DNA of 64,000 bases from Gammaproteobacteria bacterium (lineage in GTDB: Bacteria; Pseudomonadota; Gammaproteobacteria; Pseudomonadales; Pseudohongiellaceae), in the NCBI GenBank assembly GCA_030682575.1, contig JAUXNX010000005.1, forward strand, positions 62,001 through 126,000, read 5' to 3'. Under the pieces are notes generated by a model. That model saw nothing but the letters and a program-made list of their open reading frames with translations, did not search any database and was not told the origin of the DNA. Both the position numbers and the translations under genes were made by a program. Shown here piece by piece: positions 1-8,980 of this stretch; the stretch's first letter is position 1, and every line of letters begins with the position of its first letter.

Positions 1-498
1 CGATTCAGCCAGAAAGATCACATCACGATCCAGCACCACGTTGGCGCGCTTGAGCATCAGCATTGTCATGAGCGAGGCAACCAGATTGTCCTTGTCATCC
101 ACCGTGCCGCGACCATAGATCCAGCCGTTCTCACGATGCGCACTGTGGGGCGGATGCACCCACTTGGCAGCATCGACGTTCACGGTGTCCTGATGCGCCA
201 TCAGCAGCAACGGCCGCTTGCTGCCATTGCCCCGCAGCCGCGCCACCACGTTCGGGCGATTGGGATCGAGGGAGAATACTTCGTGTTCGATGCCCTCGGC
301 CTCCAGGACCGACACCAGATAATTGGTCAGATCAATCTCACGACCGGGCGGATCGGCGGTATCGGTCTGGATCATGGTCTGGAAGTGCCGCAACACTTCT
401 GCCTCAAAGGGATCTGTGGGCATCTCCGCAGTCTGAACGGACGCGGAGCCCATCAGCATGACAACAGAATACAGCGAGCGGCGAGCAAACTTGTTCAC
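1..498 (-). CDS. M20-family metallopeptidase, N-terminal part (cut by window edge)
   Basis: The first 166 codons of an M20/M25/M40-type zinc peptidase run off the left edge in frame. Translation begins at a GTG (complement of 496-498) behind AAGGAG at 504-511. A signal-peptide-like stretch (residues 1-25, KFARRSLYSVVMLMGSASV) suggests export. The family metal motifs are visible: LLLMAHQDTVNV, with the first metal His and Asp, and IYGRGTVDDKDN, with the bridging Asp. The catalytic Glu-Glu is expected just beyond the edge after FLAES. Such exported enzymes hydrolyse dipeptides or acylated amino acids. The substrate cannot be read from this half. The next gene on the same strand (GMC oxidoreductase) lies downstream of a different start and ends 45 bp upstream of this start, so the two may be cotranscribed. 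Confidence 0.88.
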   Translation of the reverse strand, partial: MNKFARRSLYSVVMLMGSASVQTAEMPTDPFEAEVLRHFQTMIQTDTADPPGREIDLTNYLVSVLEAEGIEHEVFSLDPNRPNVVARLRGNGSKRPLLLMAHQDTVNVDAAKWVHPPHSAHRENGWIYGRGTVDDKDNLVASLMTMLMLKRANVVLDRDVIFLAES

Positions 499-543
499 GG
501 GAATTCTCCTTGCAGAGTCTATTGTTGTTTTCGGAACATCCGG

Positions 544-2211
544 TCATATCTCGTTGCGACGAGCGGCCTGGATAATGTGATCTGCGGCCCGGAATGCCAG
601 CGCCATGATCGTCATCGTCGGCTGTCCACGACCGGAGGTGACCAGACTTCCGCCGTCCACCATGAACAGATTCGGCACATCGTGAGAACGGTTATAGCGA
701 TCCACTACAGACGTAGCCGGATCATTACCCATTCTGCAGGTGCCAAGCAAGTGTACGCCGCCGGTCTGACCATTTTCCGCATAGGAGCCGACCTTCTTGA
801 TCGCGCCCGCCGCATCCATCAATTCCATGGAACGTTCCATAAAGAACTTCATGGTCGCGAGATCGTCCGGATGATTCATGAAAGTGGTACGCAGTGCCGG
901 GCGTCCCCACTTGTCCTTCACTGTGGGATCAAGCGTGACGTTGTTGGTTGAAAGTGGCAGCGTAGTGCAGTGGCCGTTGAACGATGCCGTGTGGGTAAAC
1001 TCCATCATCAGATCCTTCTTGAAGTCGCTGCCCCACGACGAGCCGGAGAACGTGCCTCCGCGCATGGCTGCCGCCATCGGCAGACCGCGCGTCAGCGAGC
1101 GACAATCGATACCTCCACCACCATAGAAGCCCAGGCTGGGATCAATGGTATAGAAGTCGTGAATCACGCGCGTGGTAGGAATGCTCTTGTGAGCATTCAC
1201 CGGTTCCGGGAACAGGCCGGCCGCATTCGAAGAGCCATTGAACATCAGATTCTTTCCGACCATGCCACTGGAGTTGCCGAGTCCATCGGGAAAGCGACTG
1301 GACTCGGACAGGAACAGCAGACGCGGGGTCTCGGCACCATTCGCGCACAGCACCACAGCCTTCGCCATCTGCGCCTGCTCGGTACCATCTTCCTCCCAGT
1401 ACACCACTTCCGTGACACGACCAGCGTCATTGGTATTGATGCGGGAGACCGTGCACCCGGTACGCAGTTCGCAATTGCCCGAGGCTTCCGCCAACGGAAT
1501 CATGGTCACTGCGGACGATGACTTGGCCGCCACCTCACAGCCAAAGCCGTTGCAGAACCCGCAATGGATGCAGGCAGGTCTGCCATTGTGGGGCCTTGAA
1601 AGAATGGCAACCGGCGCCGGATACGGTTCATAGCCCAGCGCCTTGCCTGCGCGCTCCATCAATACACCGGATGCCTTTACCGGCATGGGCGGACAGGGAT
1701 AATCGCGAGATCGGGGTGGGTCCCACGGGCCTGCGAGTCCGGACACACCGATCTCCCAGTCAACCTTGGTGTAGTAGGGTTCCAACTCCTCATAGGTGAT
1801 GGGCCAGTCCGCAAAATTGGTGCCTGCTATCGGGCCACGAATACTGGCTTCCTGAAAATCGATCGGTCGCAAACGCCAGAAGTTGCCCGAGTAATGTGCG
1901 CTGCTCCCCCCCACGTTGTGCGCGTAGTTCAGCACACCCGAATCGACCATCTTCGCCTCTTCGTGTTCATACTTGCGGAAGGTCTGTGGATGGCCTTTGC
2001 GGCGGCCCCACGTCAACTCTTCGTTGTGGGTGTACGACCACTCATCGTGTTTGAAATCTCCGGGATGCAGATGTGGGCCCTGCTCCAGCACCACCACGGA
2101 GAATCCGGCGGTGGAGAGCTCCTTCGCCATGATGCCACCAGCAGCGCCGGAACCGACGACCACAAAATCCACTTCTTCACGGGTTGGAAAGGACGTCCAG
2201 GCCATGTTCAT
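544..2211 (-). CDS. GMC-family FAD-dependent oxidoreductase (gluconate dehydrogenase large-subunit type)
   Basis: A 555-residue flavoprotein of the glucose-methanol-choline family. The FAD-binding Rossmann motif VVGSGAAGGIMAKEL lies near residues 18-33, followed by VVVLEQGP. The C-terminal GMC domain has HLLGTCRMG around residue 490 and the closing VDGGSLVTSGRGQPTMTI motif that packs on the flavin. The family oxidises alcohols, sugars or sugar acids. The upstream gene encodes the gluconate 2-dehydrogenase subunit-3 type partner and overlaps this start by 4 bp (ATGA), the usual arrangement for membrane-associated sugar or alcohol dehydrogenases. No cytochrome c subunit gene is adjacent, so the electron acceptor is unknown. 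No signal peptide is visible; export with the Tat-tagged partner is an inference from family knowledge. Confidence 0.9.
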   Translation of the reverse strand: MNMAWTSFPTREEVDFVVVGSGAAGGIMAKELSTAGFSVVVLEQGPHLHPGDFKHDEWSYTHNEELTWGRRKGHPQTFRKYEHEEAKMVDSGVLNYAHNVGGSSAHYSGNFWRLRPIDFQEASIRGPIAGTNFADWPITYEELEPYYTKVDWEIGVSGLAGPWDPPRSRDYPCPPMPVKASGVLMERAGKALGYEPYPAPVAILSRPHNGRPACIHCGFCNGFGCEVAAKSSSAVTMIPLAEASGNCELRTGCTVSRINTNDAGRVTEVVYWEEDGTEQAQMAKAVVLCANGAETPRLLFLSESSRFPDGLGNSSGMVGKNLMFNGSSNAAGLFPEPVNAHKSIPTTRVIHDFYTIDPSLGFYGGGGIDCRSLTRGLPMAAAMRGGTFSGSSWGSDFKKDLMMEFTHTASFNGHCTTLPLSTNNVTLDPTVKDKWGRPALRTTFMNHPDDLATMKFFMERSMELMDAAGAIKKVGSYAENGQTGGVHLLGTCRMGNDPATSVVDRYNRSHDVPNLFMVDGGSLVTSGRGQPTMTIMALAFRAADHIIQAARRNEI

Positions 2212-2789
2212 TCTCCCTTCGCTGCGTAGTCAGCGTCATAGAAACCAAAAGGCGGCATCCACATGTGCCGGTCTTCGAAGCCAATCATTTTCCAACCGAG
2301 AAGATTGCGATTGCCGCCATACTCCGGCAGCGCAAACATGCCTGCGATGGTGAGGTAGCGCATGGTGTTGAAGAACTGTGTTTCTTCGATGGATGCAAGC
2401 AGTTCGTCCTGCTGTGCGTTGCTCAAGGTGCCAAATGTCTTCGTGCCATACATGGAAGATCCTGCAGCCTGCAATTCTGCCAATCCCGCTCTCATTGGCT
2501 CCAGCATCTCCGCACGACTGCTGCCGAGGACGTTGTCGATGAAATAGATGACACCTGCCTCTGTCGCTCCCGGGGTTTCATCCGTGGGGATGATGCGTGC
2601 CGCTATTGCAGCGAACTCTGCAGCTTCGGCACTCCCCAGCGCTGTGAACCTGGCATTTTCAGTCTGGGCCAGTGCAGCCTCTTTGCAGGCCGTGAGGATC
2701 GTGGGAAGCGAAAGTACGATCAGAGAATTGCGCGCCGCCACTCCAGAGAACTGCAGAAACGCGCGACGAGAGAGAAGATTTTCACTCAC
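2208..2789 (-). CDS. gluconate 2-dehydrogenase subunit 3 family protein (Tat-exported)
   Basis: Small subunit partner of the GMC oxidoreductase, 193 residues. The GTG at 2789 was chosen because TCAGGAG (2800-2806) sits 10 bp upstream and because it places a twin-arginine signal (LLSRRAFLQFSG) at the very N-terminus. A longer in-frame extension to 2852 lacks these signals. The hydrophobic segment after the RR motif ends in LTACKEA, so lipid attachment at that Cys is possible. The rest (FTALGSAEAAEFAAIAARIIPTDETPGATEAG...) matches the conserved subunit-3 domain, whose role is export or maturation of the flavoprotein. Its stop overlaps the next start by 4 bp, indicating translational coupling. 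Confidence 0.87.
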   Translation of the reverse strand: MSENLLSRRAFLQFSGVAARNSLIVLSLPTILTACKEAALAQTENARFTALGSAEAAEFAAIAARIIPTDETPGATEAGVIYFIDNVLGSSRAEMLEPMRAGLAELQAAGSSMYGTKTFGTLSNAQQDELLASIEETQFFNTMRYLTIAGMFALPEYGGNRNLLGWKMIGFEDRHMWMPPFGFYDADYAAKGE

Positions 2790-3050
2790 AGCGTGGATAC
2801 TCCTGAGATAATTTTCATATTGGAAATCGACTGAGCTTTGTTGCAATACCATCGCGCGACGTTGGTGCGTGCTGCGCTCTTTTGAGGCTGTTCACGCACC
2901 ATTGCTGTCCTCCAATCACGATCTATTCGTGGGCGAACCACTCCATTGGTGAGGAAGTCTCTGGGTTTCAGAGCATCTGTACGTTGCAATTGGCCTTACG
3001 AGGGATATGATTCGCACAATTCGTGCCAGCTAACCGAACAGCAGAACACC

Positions 3051-4439
3051 ATGACCACCAATGACATATCCGATTCAGAAGCAGAGGGAAAACTAAAGGG
3101 CAACCTGACCCGGTTCGTGTACTTCCGGTTGTTCTACAACGCCCGCTTCTATTACCCGATCTTCACCATCCTGTTCCTGGATTACGGTCTGACTCTGGAA
3201 CAATTCGCCATTCTCAATCTGGTGTGGGCATTGACCATCGTCGTCGCCGAGGTACCGTCGGGCGCACTGGCTGACATCATCGGGCGCAAACGTCTGCTGG
3301 TGACGGCGGCCAGCCTGATGGTGGTGGAGATGCTGCTGCTGGTACTGGTCCCCATGGGCGCCTCGCCTCTTCTTTTCTCTGTCTTCCTGCTCAACCGCAT
3401 CTGCTCGGGGCTGTCGGAGGCGGCGGCCAGCGGCGCAGATGAGGCGCTCGTCTACGACTCGCTCAAGGCATTGGGGCGGGAGAGTGAATGGGCGCAACTG
3501 CTGGAGAGAACCACAACGACAGTGTCAATTGGATTCTTCGTCACGATGATCAGCGGCGCGCTGCTCTACGACGCAGGGCTGGTGAATGGGGTGCTGGGTT
3601 GGCTGCACGCAGACTGGTCTCTGTCAGCCGAAACCGTCATTCGCCTGCCCATCGTATTCACGCTGCTCAACGCCTGCGTAGTGCTGGTGATAACACTGGG
3701 GTTCAAGGAGCCTACTGTTGCAAGCACCGGCAAAGAGCCGCATCGCTCTCTTTGGCAACAACTGCTCGGACCATTCCGCCAGATCATGGCAGCGGCGCGC
3801 TGGACGCTGGGGCATCGTTTCGTGCTGCTGGTCATTCTGTCTGCATTGGCGCTGGACAGCGTGGCGCGCCAGTTCGTGGTGCTGGCCAGTGAGTATTACC
3901 GCATCATCGACATCCCCATCGCGTGGTTCGGATTCATCGGGGCAGCAATGTCGCTGCTGGGAATTCTCAACGCGAAACTGTCACGGCGCATGGTGTCTCG
4001 ACAGGCACCTTTCACCAATCTGCTGTGGCTGTCTGCAGTGTTGATGCTCGGCTTTATCGGCATCACCTTCGTGGTGCCACTGTTCGGCGTGGTGTTTGCC
4101 GTTGCGGCTTTTTCGATTCTGGGTATGGTGAGCTACCAGTCGAGCTACTACATCAACAAGGAAGTGGATTCCGCCCATCGGGCGACAGTGTTGAGCTTTC
4201 GCGGGTTGGCGTTGAACCTGGGGCTGGGGTTGGCAAGCCTGTTCTACACAGGCCTCATCGCCGCTATCAAGACACAGGAAGCGACAGGATTGGCAGATGA
4301 TGTACTACGGGAGACGGTATTCACCCAGGCGCTGCCAGCATTCCCCCTGTACTTCCTCGTTCTGCTCGCGGGCGTGCTGTTGGTGGGCAGACTGGCCGTG
4401 AGCAAGCGGGACGTGTTCTTCCGCAGACCGACCGACTGA
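3051..4439 (+). CDS. MFS transporter
   Basis: A 462-residue integral membrane protein with about 12 hydrophobic segments. The first half carries the major-facilitator loop 2-3 signature in recognisable form (GALADIIGRKRLLVTAA, around residues 70-87). The ATG at 3051 starts a hydrophilic N-terminus (TTNDISDSEAEGKLKGNL) before helix 1; an upstream in-frame extension to 2946 looks like leader DNA. The SEAAASGADEALVYDSL segment resembles MFS subfamilies of uncertain substrate. It is transcribed divergently from the GMC gene pair (198-262 bp apart) and converges with the LtaS-like gene, whose stop lies 11 bp away. The substrate cannot be inferred. Confidence 0.85.
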   Translation: MTTNDISDSEAEGKLKGNLTRFVYFRLFYNARFYYPIFTILFLDYGLTLEQFAILNLVWALTIVVAEVPSGALADIIGRKRLLVTAASLMVVEMLLLVLVPMGASPLLFSVFLLNRICSGLSEAAASGADEALVYDSLKALGRESEWAQLLERTTTTVSIGFFVTMISGALLYDAGLVNGVLGWLHADWSLSAETVIRLPIVFTLLNACVVLVITLGFKEPTVASTGKEPHRSLWQQLLGPFRQIMAAARWTLGHRFVLLVILSALALDSVARQFVVLASEYYRIIDIPIAWFGFIGAAMSLLGILNAKLSRRMVSRQAPFTNLLWLSAVLMLGFIGITFVVPLFGVVFAVAAFSILGMVSYQSSYYINKEVDSAHRATVLSFRGLALNLGLGLASLFYTGLIAAIKTQEATGLADDVLRETVFTQALPAFPLYFLVLLAGVLLVGRLAVSKRDVFFRRPTD

Positions 4440-4450
4440 TGCTCTGCCAC

Positions 4451-6427
4451 TCAGTCGGGCAACCGGTACTGTTGCGCCTCATAAAGCAGATGCGGCATCA
4501 GCGCATTCGCCAAAGCCCTTGCCTCCTTCTCTGCAGCATTCGCTGGCGCATCGACGATGCGAACCTTCTTGCTCTCGAAGTCATAACAGGCGTGTACCGG
4601 TGTATTACCAGGTCGCAGGATCACCGCTTCGTTGCCCTGCATGAAGGCGTAGTTGTCTTCGAACTGCATGATGGCGCGGCCGCTGTCGGATGCATTCGAC
4701 CTGGAGATATCTCTGCCCGGCATCGGATGCATTGCGGAGATTCCCATCAGTGACAGAGCCGTCACCGGCAGATCCATCTGACTGCACACCGTGTTGATGC
4801 GACGTGGCTCTATATCAGCACCGAGGATCAGCGCCGGGATGTGAAAATTCCTGACCGGCACCAGACTCTCGCCACGCACCTTGATATCGTGATCCGCAAC
4901 GATGATGAAGAGCGTGTCCTGCCAGTAATCACTTTGCCGTGCGCGCGCAAAGAACTGCCCAAGCGCGTGATCCGCGTACTTGACCGCGTTCGCCTCCGTG
5001 GCCTTCTTCTCGTCGTGAAGCTCGATTCGTCCATCAGGGAATTCGAAGGGCGAATGATTGGAAGACGAGAACACCAGCTTGAAGAAGGATGTGCCTGCAG
5101 CATGCAACGCACTGATACTGTCGTGCGCCCGATTGAACAGATCTTCATCGGAAACGCCCCAACTACCGGTGAATATCGGTGCCACATACTGCGGCTGATC
5201 GATGATGTTCTGAAAGCCATTGCCACGGAAAAATCCGTTCATGTTGTCAAAGTGAGACTCGCCGCCATAAATGAATTCCGTATGGTAGCCACGACGACCC
5301 AGCAGATCTGCCAGCGAGAAGAACCCACTCTGGGACAGCGACAACTTCACCGCTGCCTGCGCGGGGGTTGGCGGAAACCCGCTGACCACCGCCTCAATGC
5401 CTCGCACCGAACGTGTCCCGGTGGCAAACAATCGTTCAAACCACCAGCCCTGCTCCTTCAACTTCTCCAGCTCGGGTGTGACAGGTATTCCACCTAATGA
5501 CTCGACGAATGTCGCCCCCATGCTTTCTTCCAGCACGATCACCAGATTCAGTGGCCGCTCGCGCTTGCGGCTGGGCTCCAGAATGCTGAGGCTCGGACGC
5601 TCCGGCATTCCGAGAAAAGGCGCCATTCCGGGAGACTCGGCACGCTCACGACTGAGTTCCTGCAAGACAGCCTGCATCGACATCCTGCCGTACATCGCAC
5701 TGGTCTTGCTCTCGTGCCGCAGGCTGTAGATCGCATGCAGCACCGACCACAAGGAGTTGAGGACAAGGCTGTTGACCATCGTGTCCGCGGTGATGGCAAA
5801 CATTGCGGGGTTGGCTGGGCGATGCCCGAGGGTGGAACGAATCGCCAGCACCAGGACCACGATCAGCACTGGCCAGATCAAAAGAGTCTGCGTGAGGCTC
5901 CAGGTATCCCTCTGTTCCAGCCAAGGTTGCATAAGACGGCTCAACAGCCAGATGCTCAGCACCGTGACGAGCAAACCGAAAATGATGTGAATGCGAAAAC
6001 CTTTCCAGAGCATGGAAAAGACTTCGCGGGGATACTTGAGATATTCAACGAACAACCGGTTGGGGCGAACGTCATACTCGGCGATGAAGCCCGGAGTTGC
6101 AGCCTCCAGAAACAGCAGCAACGTCATACCGGCTATCACCCAGTAGTAGGTGAAAAGCTCCCACTCGTCCCAGAGTCCATTCACTTCGGAGAGTGGCAGA
6201 AACAATGCGGGTATCACACAAAGAATGCTGAGCTGAATAACGTCGACCCGCAGGCCCTGCAACAGGATCTGCGGCCACAACCCGCTGGCGAGCACCCGCT
6301 GGCGCTGCCAGACCATCAGAGCCAGTCTCGACATGGTAAGCAGCGCCAGCCCCAGCACGAACATGAACACCAGAGGTGTCATGGCGCCCAGATCAGACAG
6401 GGGCAACCAGATATCACGAACTGTCAT
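4451..6427 (-). CDS. LTA synthase-like membrane sulfatase / phosphoglycerol transferase family protein
   Basis: A 658-residue protein with four or five N-terminal membrane segments (first ~200 residues) and a periplasmic alkaline-phosphatase-superfamily sulfatase domain (about 285-620). Visible motifs are LVIVLEESMGATF at the start of the domain (metal-binding Glu), GGESHFDNMNGFFRGNGF (the FDNM motif of LtaS/MdoB-like enzymes) and FIIVADHD near residue 520 (metal-binding Asp-His). The family transfers phosphoglycerol or phosphoethanolamine groups from lipids. A Gram-negative homologue would most plausibly modify periplasmic glucans or other envelope glycans; that is inference. It stands alone, transcribed toward the MFS gene and divergently from the DUF5916 gene. 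Confidence 0.88.
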   Translation of the reverse strand: MTVRDIWLPLSDLGAMTPLVFMFVLGLALLTMSRLALMVWQRQRVLASGLWPQILLQGLRVDVIQLSILCVIPALFLPLSEVNGLWDEWELFTYYWVIAGMTLLLFLEAATPGFIAEYDVRPNRLFVEYLKYPREVFSMLWKGFRIHIIFGLLVTVLSIWLLSRLMQPWLEQRDTWSLTQTLLIWPVLIVVLVLAIRSTLGHRPANPAMFAITADTMVNSLVLNSLWSVLHAIYSLRHESKTSAMYGRMSMQAVLQELSRERAESPGMAPFLGMPERPSLSILEPSRKRERPLNLVIVLEESMGATFVESLGGIPVTPELEKLKEQGWWFERLFATGTRSVRGIEAVVSGFPPTPAQAAVKLSLSQSGFFSLADLLGRRGYHTEFIYGGESHFDNMNGFFRGNGFQNIIDQPQYVAPIFTGSWGVSDEDLFNRAHDSISALHAAGTSFFKLVFSSSNHSPFEFPDGRIELHDEKKATEANAVKYADHALGQFFARARQSDYWQDTLFIIVADHDIKVRGESLVPVRNFHIPALILGADIEPRRINTVCSQMDLPVTALSLMGISAMHPMPGRDISRSNASDSGRAIMQFEDNYAFMQGNEAVILRPGNTPVHACYDFESKKVRIVDAPANAAEKEARALANALMPHLLYEAQQYRLPD

Positions 6428-6651
6428 TCAAACCTTCTTGCTTCAATAAATTTCACAAAGCGGAAACCGCTTCATTTATTACAATTCGTCACGATTCCAC
6501 TCGCATCAAGCGGAAACAAGCCGGGATTTGCAGGCAAATTCATGGTATTTTTCGCGGCGGCTCGGCAGAGACGGCCACAAGGCCACACTGGCATGAGAAC
6601 CTTAAGACAATATTAAGAAGACACATCAAGAGAGAATCCGGAGAGTACCCA
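6428..6651. promoter_or_regulatory. Divergent intergenic region with a 10-bp direct repeat
   Basis: This 224-bp spacer separates the divergent sulfatase and DUF5916 genes. The sequence AAGCGGAAAC occurs twice, at 6458-6467 and 6508-6517, exactly 50 bp apart. The first copy is part of a small palindrome (AAGCGG-AAA-CCGCTT). These could be operator half-sites for a shared regulator, but no regulator gene is adjacent. I could not assign a convincing sigma-70 promoter. The DUF5916 gene has a Shine-Dalgarno (GGAGAG) about 8 bp before its ATG. Confidence 0.3.
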
Positions 6652-8940
6652 ATGAGTTTTTCCCGAATCATCAGAGCGGCAGCTTTGTCGGTAGTGGCGG
6701 CATTCCTGCCCGCACTGGCCGGCGCCGCCGACAATCCCCCCAGCGTCAGCATTCCCCAGATCAGCCAGGAGCCGCAGTTCAGCGACTTTGCCGGCATGGC
6801 GCCCGCGACGGCCCTGGCCCGCCAGATGAGCAAGATCGATGGGTTCGTGCAAAGAGAGCCTACCGATGGCGCGCCTGCGTCGCAGCGCACAGAGGTCTAC
6901 CTGGGCTACGATCAGGATCGGCTCTACGCTGTGTTCCTGGCGTTTGATACTGACCCGTCCCAGATCCGTGCCAACCTGGCCTCCCGTGAGAACATCAGCG
7001 GCGACGATACGGTTGAGCTGACCATCGACACCTTCAACGACCAGCGCGCCGCTTATACCTTCCGCGTGACCCCGCTGGGGATGCAGTGGGATGCCCGCTG
7101 GACCGAGGGCTTCTCCAACCGTGCCGGATTCGACACAACCTGGGAAGCGGTGTGGGACAGCGATGGCGAGGTCAATGCCCAGGGCTACATGGTGCGCATT
7201 GCAGTGCCGCTGCGTGGGCTGCGCTTTCCTGAAACTGCCGAGCAGCAGTGGCGCATACAGGTGGGCCGACAGATCCCCCGTTTTACTGAAGAAAGCTTCT
7301 GGCCGCCCTATTCCATTACCCGTGACGGACGTTTGAATCAGGCAGCGTTGCTGACCGGCATTCGCAATGTGTCACCTGGCAACAACACGCAGATCATTCC
7401 CTTCATGTTCGCTCGCAGCGTGGATGCACTGAACCCGAACGCCGTTGGCGGACCGAAGTTCGAAAGCCGGACTGAATACGACGTGGGTGTCGACGCCAAG
7501 TTCGTCTTCAACGATGCCTGGGTGCTGGACCTGACGCTTAATCCGGACTTCTCGCAAGTGGAGTCCGACGAGCCGCAGGTAACTGTGAACGAGCGCTTCG
7601 AAGTGCAGTATCCGGAACGCCGCCCGTTCTTCGTTGAGAACGCCGACTTCTTTGCCACCGACTCGATTCTGCTGTTCACGCGTCGCATCGTGGATCCCGA
7701 AGGCGGTCTGCGCCTCACCGGCCGCCAAGGCAACTGGGGTTTCGGCACCATGTTGATGAACGATGAGGCACCAGGCTTGAACCGTGCCGATACTGATCCT
7801 CTGAATGGTGAGAAAGCCAATATCGCCGTGTTCCGTGCCTACCGCGATCTGCAGGGCCAGGACCGCGTTGGCATGATGTTCACCGACCGCGAATTGCTTG
7901 ATGGTTTCAACCGTGTTCTGAGCATGGACGGCAAGTTCCGCCTGAACCGGAACTGGGTCACCAACATCGAACTGATCGGCACTGACACAGAACCTGCGCT
8001 GGGTGGCAAGTCCATCACTGGCGTGCAACGCAACTGGCGCATAGATCGCGTGGCCAGAACCTACAACACGCACATTCACTATGTGGGTACCGATGAGGAT
8101 TTCCGTACTCAGCTCGGTTTCCAGAATCGCTTCTTCAAGGCTGACATCAACGGGATTCACAATCGTCACGACTGGAACTTCTTCCCTGAGAACTCGATGC
8201 TCAACAGTTGGGGTTTTGGCGGCATGCTGGTGTATCAGGATGATCAGGCTGGCACCAAGGTGTACTCGGAAATCTCGCCATCTCTCAACTTCAACTTCCC
8301 CACCAGTCGCATTACCGTTGGTGTGCAGGATGTGGCGGAAACATTACGCCCGAAAGATTTCAATGGCTTGCGTGGGACTCGCGTTTACGACTACGGCAAT
8401 GCCAACATACGCTATCGAAACAGCTCGCTGGCATCGCTGACATTCAACGTCGGATACAGACAAGGCACCGCACTCAATCTCGTGCCCCCACGCGGCACCA
8501 TGCCATCGGTGGCTGATAGCGTGCGCTATGACGTGGACTTGCTCTGGCGCCCGATCGAGCGTCTGCGTGTCGACAACTCCTTTGTCTATTCCGAGCTGGA
8601 AAGTCGACGCGGTGGCGGCAAGGTATTCAGCAATGAAATCTTCCGCAGCAGTTGGAATTATCAGTTCACGCGCGAGATGTCGCTGCGTTTCATTGCCCAG
8701 TACGAACAGACCGACGCTGGCCCTGCCACGCGCCTGATCGACGACGAGAACATGAACTTCGACGTGCTGCTGCGTTACGTGCTCAACCCCTGGTCTGCGC
8801 TGTACTTCGGCTACAACAGCAACTCCAGCAATTTTGAAATCATCGAGATTGAAGGTGAAAGAGAACTGTTGACCACCAATGATCTGAAGAAAGACGGTGA
8901 TCAGTTCTTCGTGAAATTCTCGTACATGTTCCAGCGCTAA
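6652..8940 (+). CDS. DUF5916 protein with N-terminal carbohydrate-binding family 9-like domain
   Basis: 762 residues with a clear signal peptide (residues 1-25, cleavage after ALAGA). The start at 6652 is favoured over the longer frame by GGAGAG just upstream and by the signal peptide. Residues ~35-235 resemble the CBM9-like fold seen at the front of DUF5916 proteins (VYLGYDQDRLYAVFLAFD, DDTVELTIDTFNDQRAAYTFRV). The remainder is beta-rich and full of aromatic/asparagine alternation (for example RPFFVENADFF, LDLTLNPDFSQVESDEPQVTVNERF), typical of the DUF5916 part and compatible with an outer-membrane barrel. DUF5916 proteins often sit near TonB receptors in polymer-degrading bacteria, but their biochemical role is not established. 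No operon partner is obvious. Confidence 0.85.
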   Translation: MSFSRIIRAAALSVVAAFLPALAGAADNPPSVSIPQISQEPQFSDFAGMAPATALARQMSKIDGFVQREPTDGAPASQRTEVYLGYDQDRLYAVFLAFDTDPSQIRANLASRENISGDDTVELTIDTFNDQRAAYTFRVTPLGMQWDARWTEGFSNRAGFDTTWEAVWDSDGEVNAQGYMVRIAVPLRGLRFPETAEQQWRIQVGRQIPRFTEESFWPPYSITRDGRLNQAALLTGIRNVSPGNNTQIIPFMFARSVDALNPNAVGGPKFESRTEYDVGVDAKFVFNDAWVLDLTLNPDFSQVESDEPQVTVNERFEVQYPERRPFFVENADFFATDSILLFTRRIVDPEGGLRLTGRQGNWGFGTMLMNDEAPGLNRADTDPLNGEKANIAVFRAYRDLQGQDRVGMMFTDRELLDGFNRVLSMDGKFRLNRNWVTNIELIGTDTEPALGGKSITGVQRNWRIDRVARTYNTHIHYVGTDEDFRTQLGFQNRFFKADINGIHNRHDWNFFPENSMLNSWGFGGMLVYQDDQAGTKVYSEISPSLNFNFPTSRITVGVQDVAETLRPKDFNGLRGTRVYDYGNANIRYRNSSLASLTFNVGYRQGTALNLVPPRGTMPSVADSVRYDVDLLWRPIERLRVDNSFVYSELESRRGGGKVFSNEIFRSSWNYQFTREMSLRFIAQYEQTDAGPATRLIDDENMNFDVLLRYVLNPWSALYFGYNSNSSNFEIIEIEGERELLTTNDLKKDGDQFFVKFSYMFQR

Positions 8941-8944
8941 ACCA

Positions 8945-8980
8945 AATGGGGTCGGAGTCTAATTCGACTCTGACCCCATT
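8945..8980. repeat. Palindromic repeat (GGGGTC...GACCCC type) between convergent genes
   Basis: Two 15-bp arms (8945-8959 and 8966-8980) reading AATGGGGTCGGAGTC and its complement, with one G:T mismatch, flank a 6-base loop. The hairpin starts 4 bp after the DUF5916 stop. Its loop contains the stop codon of exonuclease III, so the last residues of that protein (MGSESN) are encoded by the repeat. It resembles the extragenic GGGGTCAGAGTC palindromes common in proteobacteria and could act as a bidirectional transcription stop. Related elements occur at 13.7, 16.8 and 20.1 kb. Confidence 0.75.
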
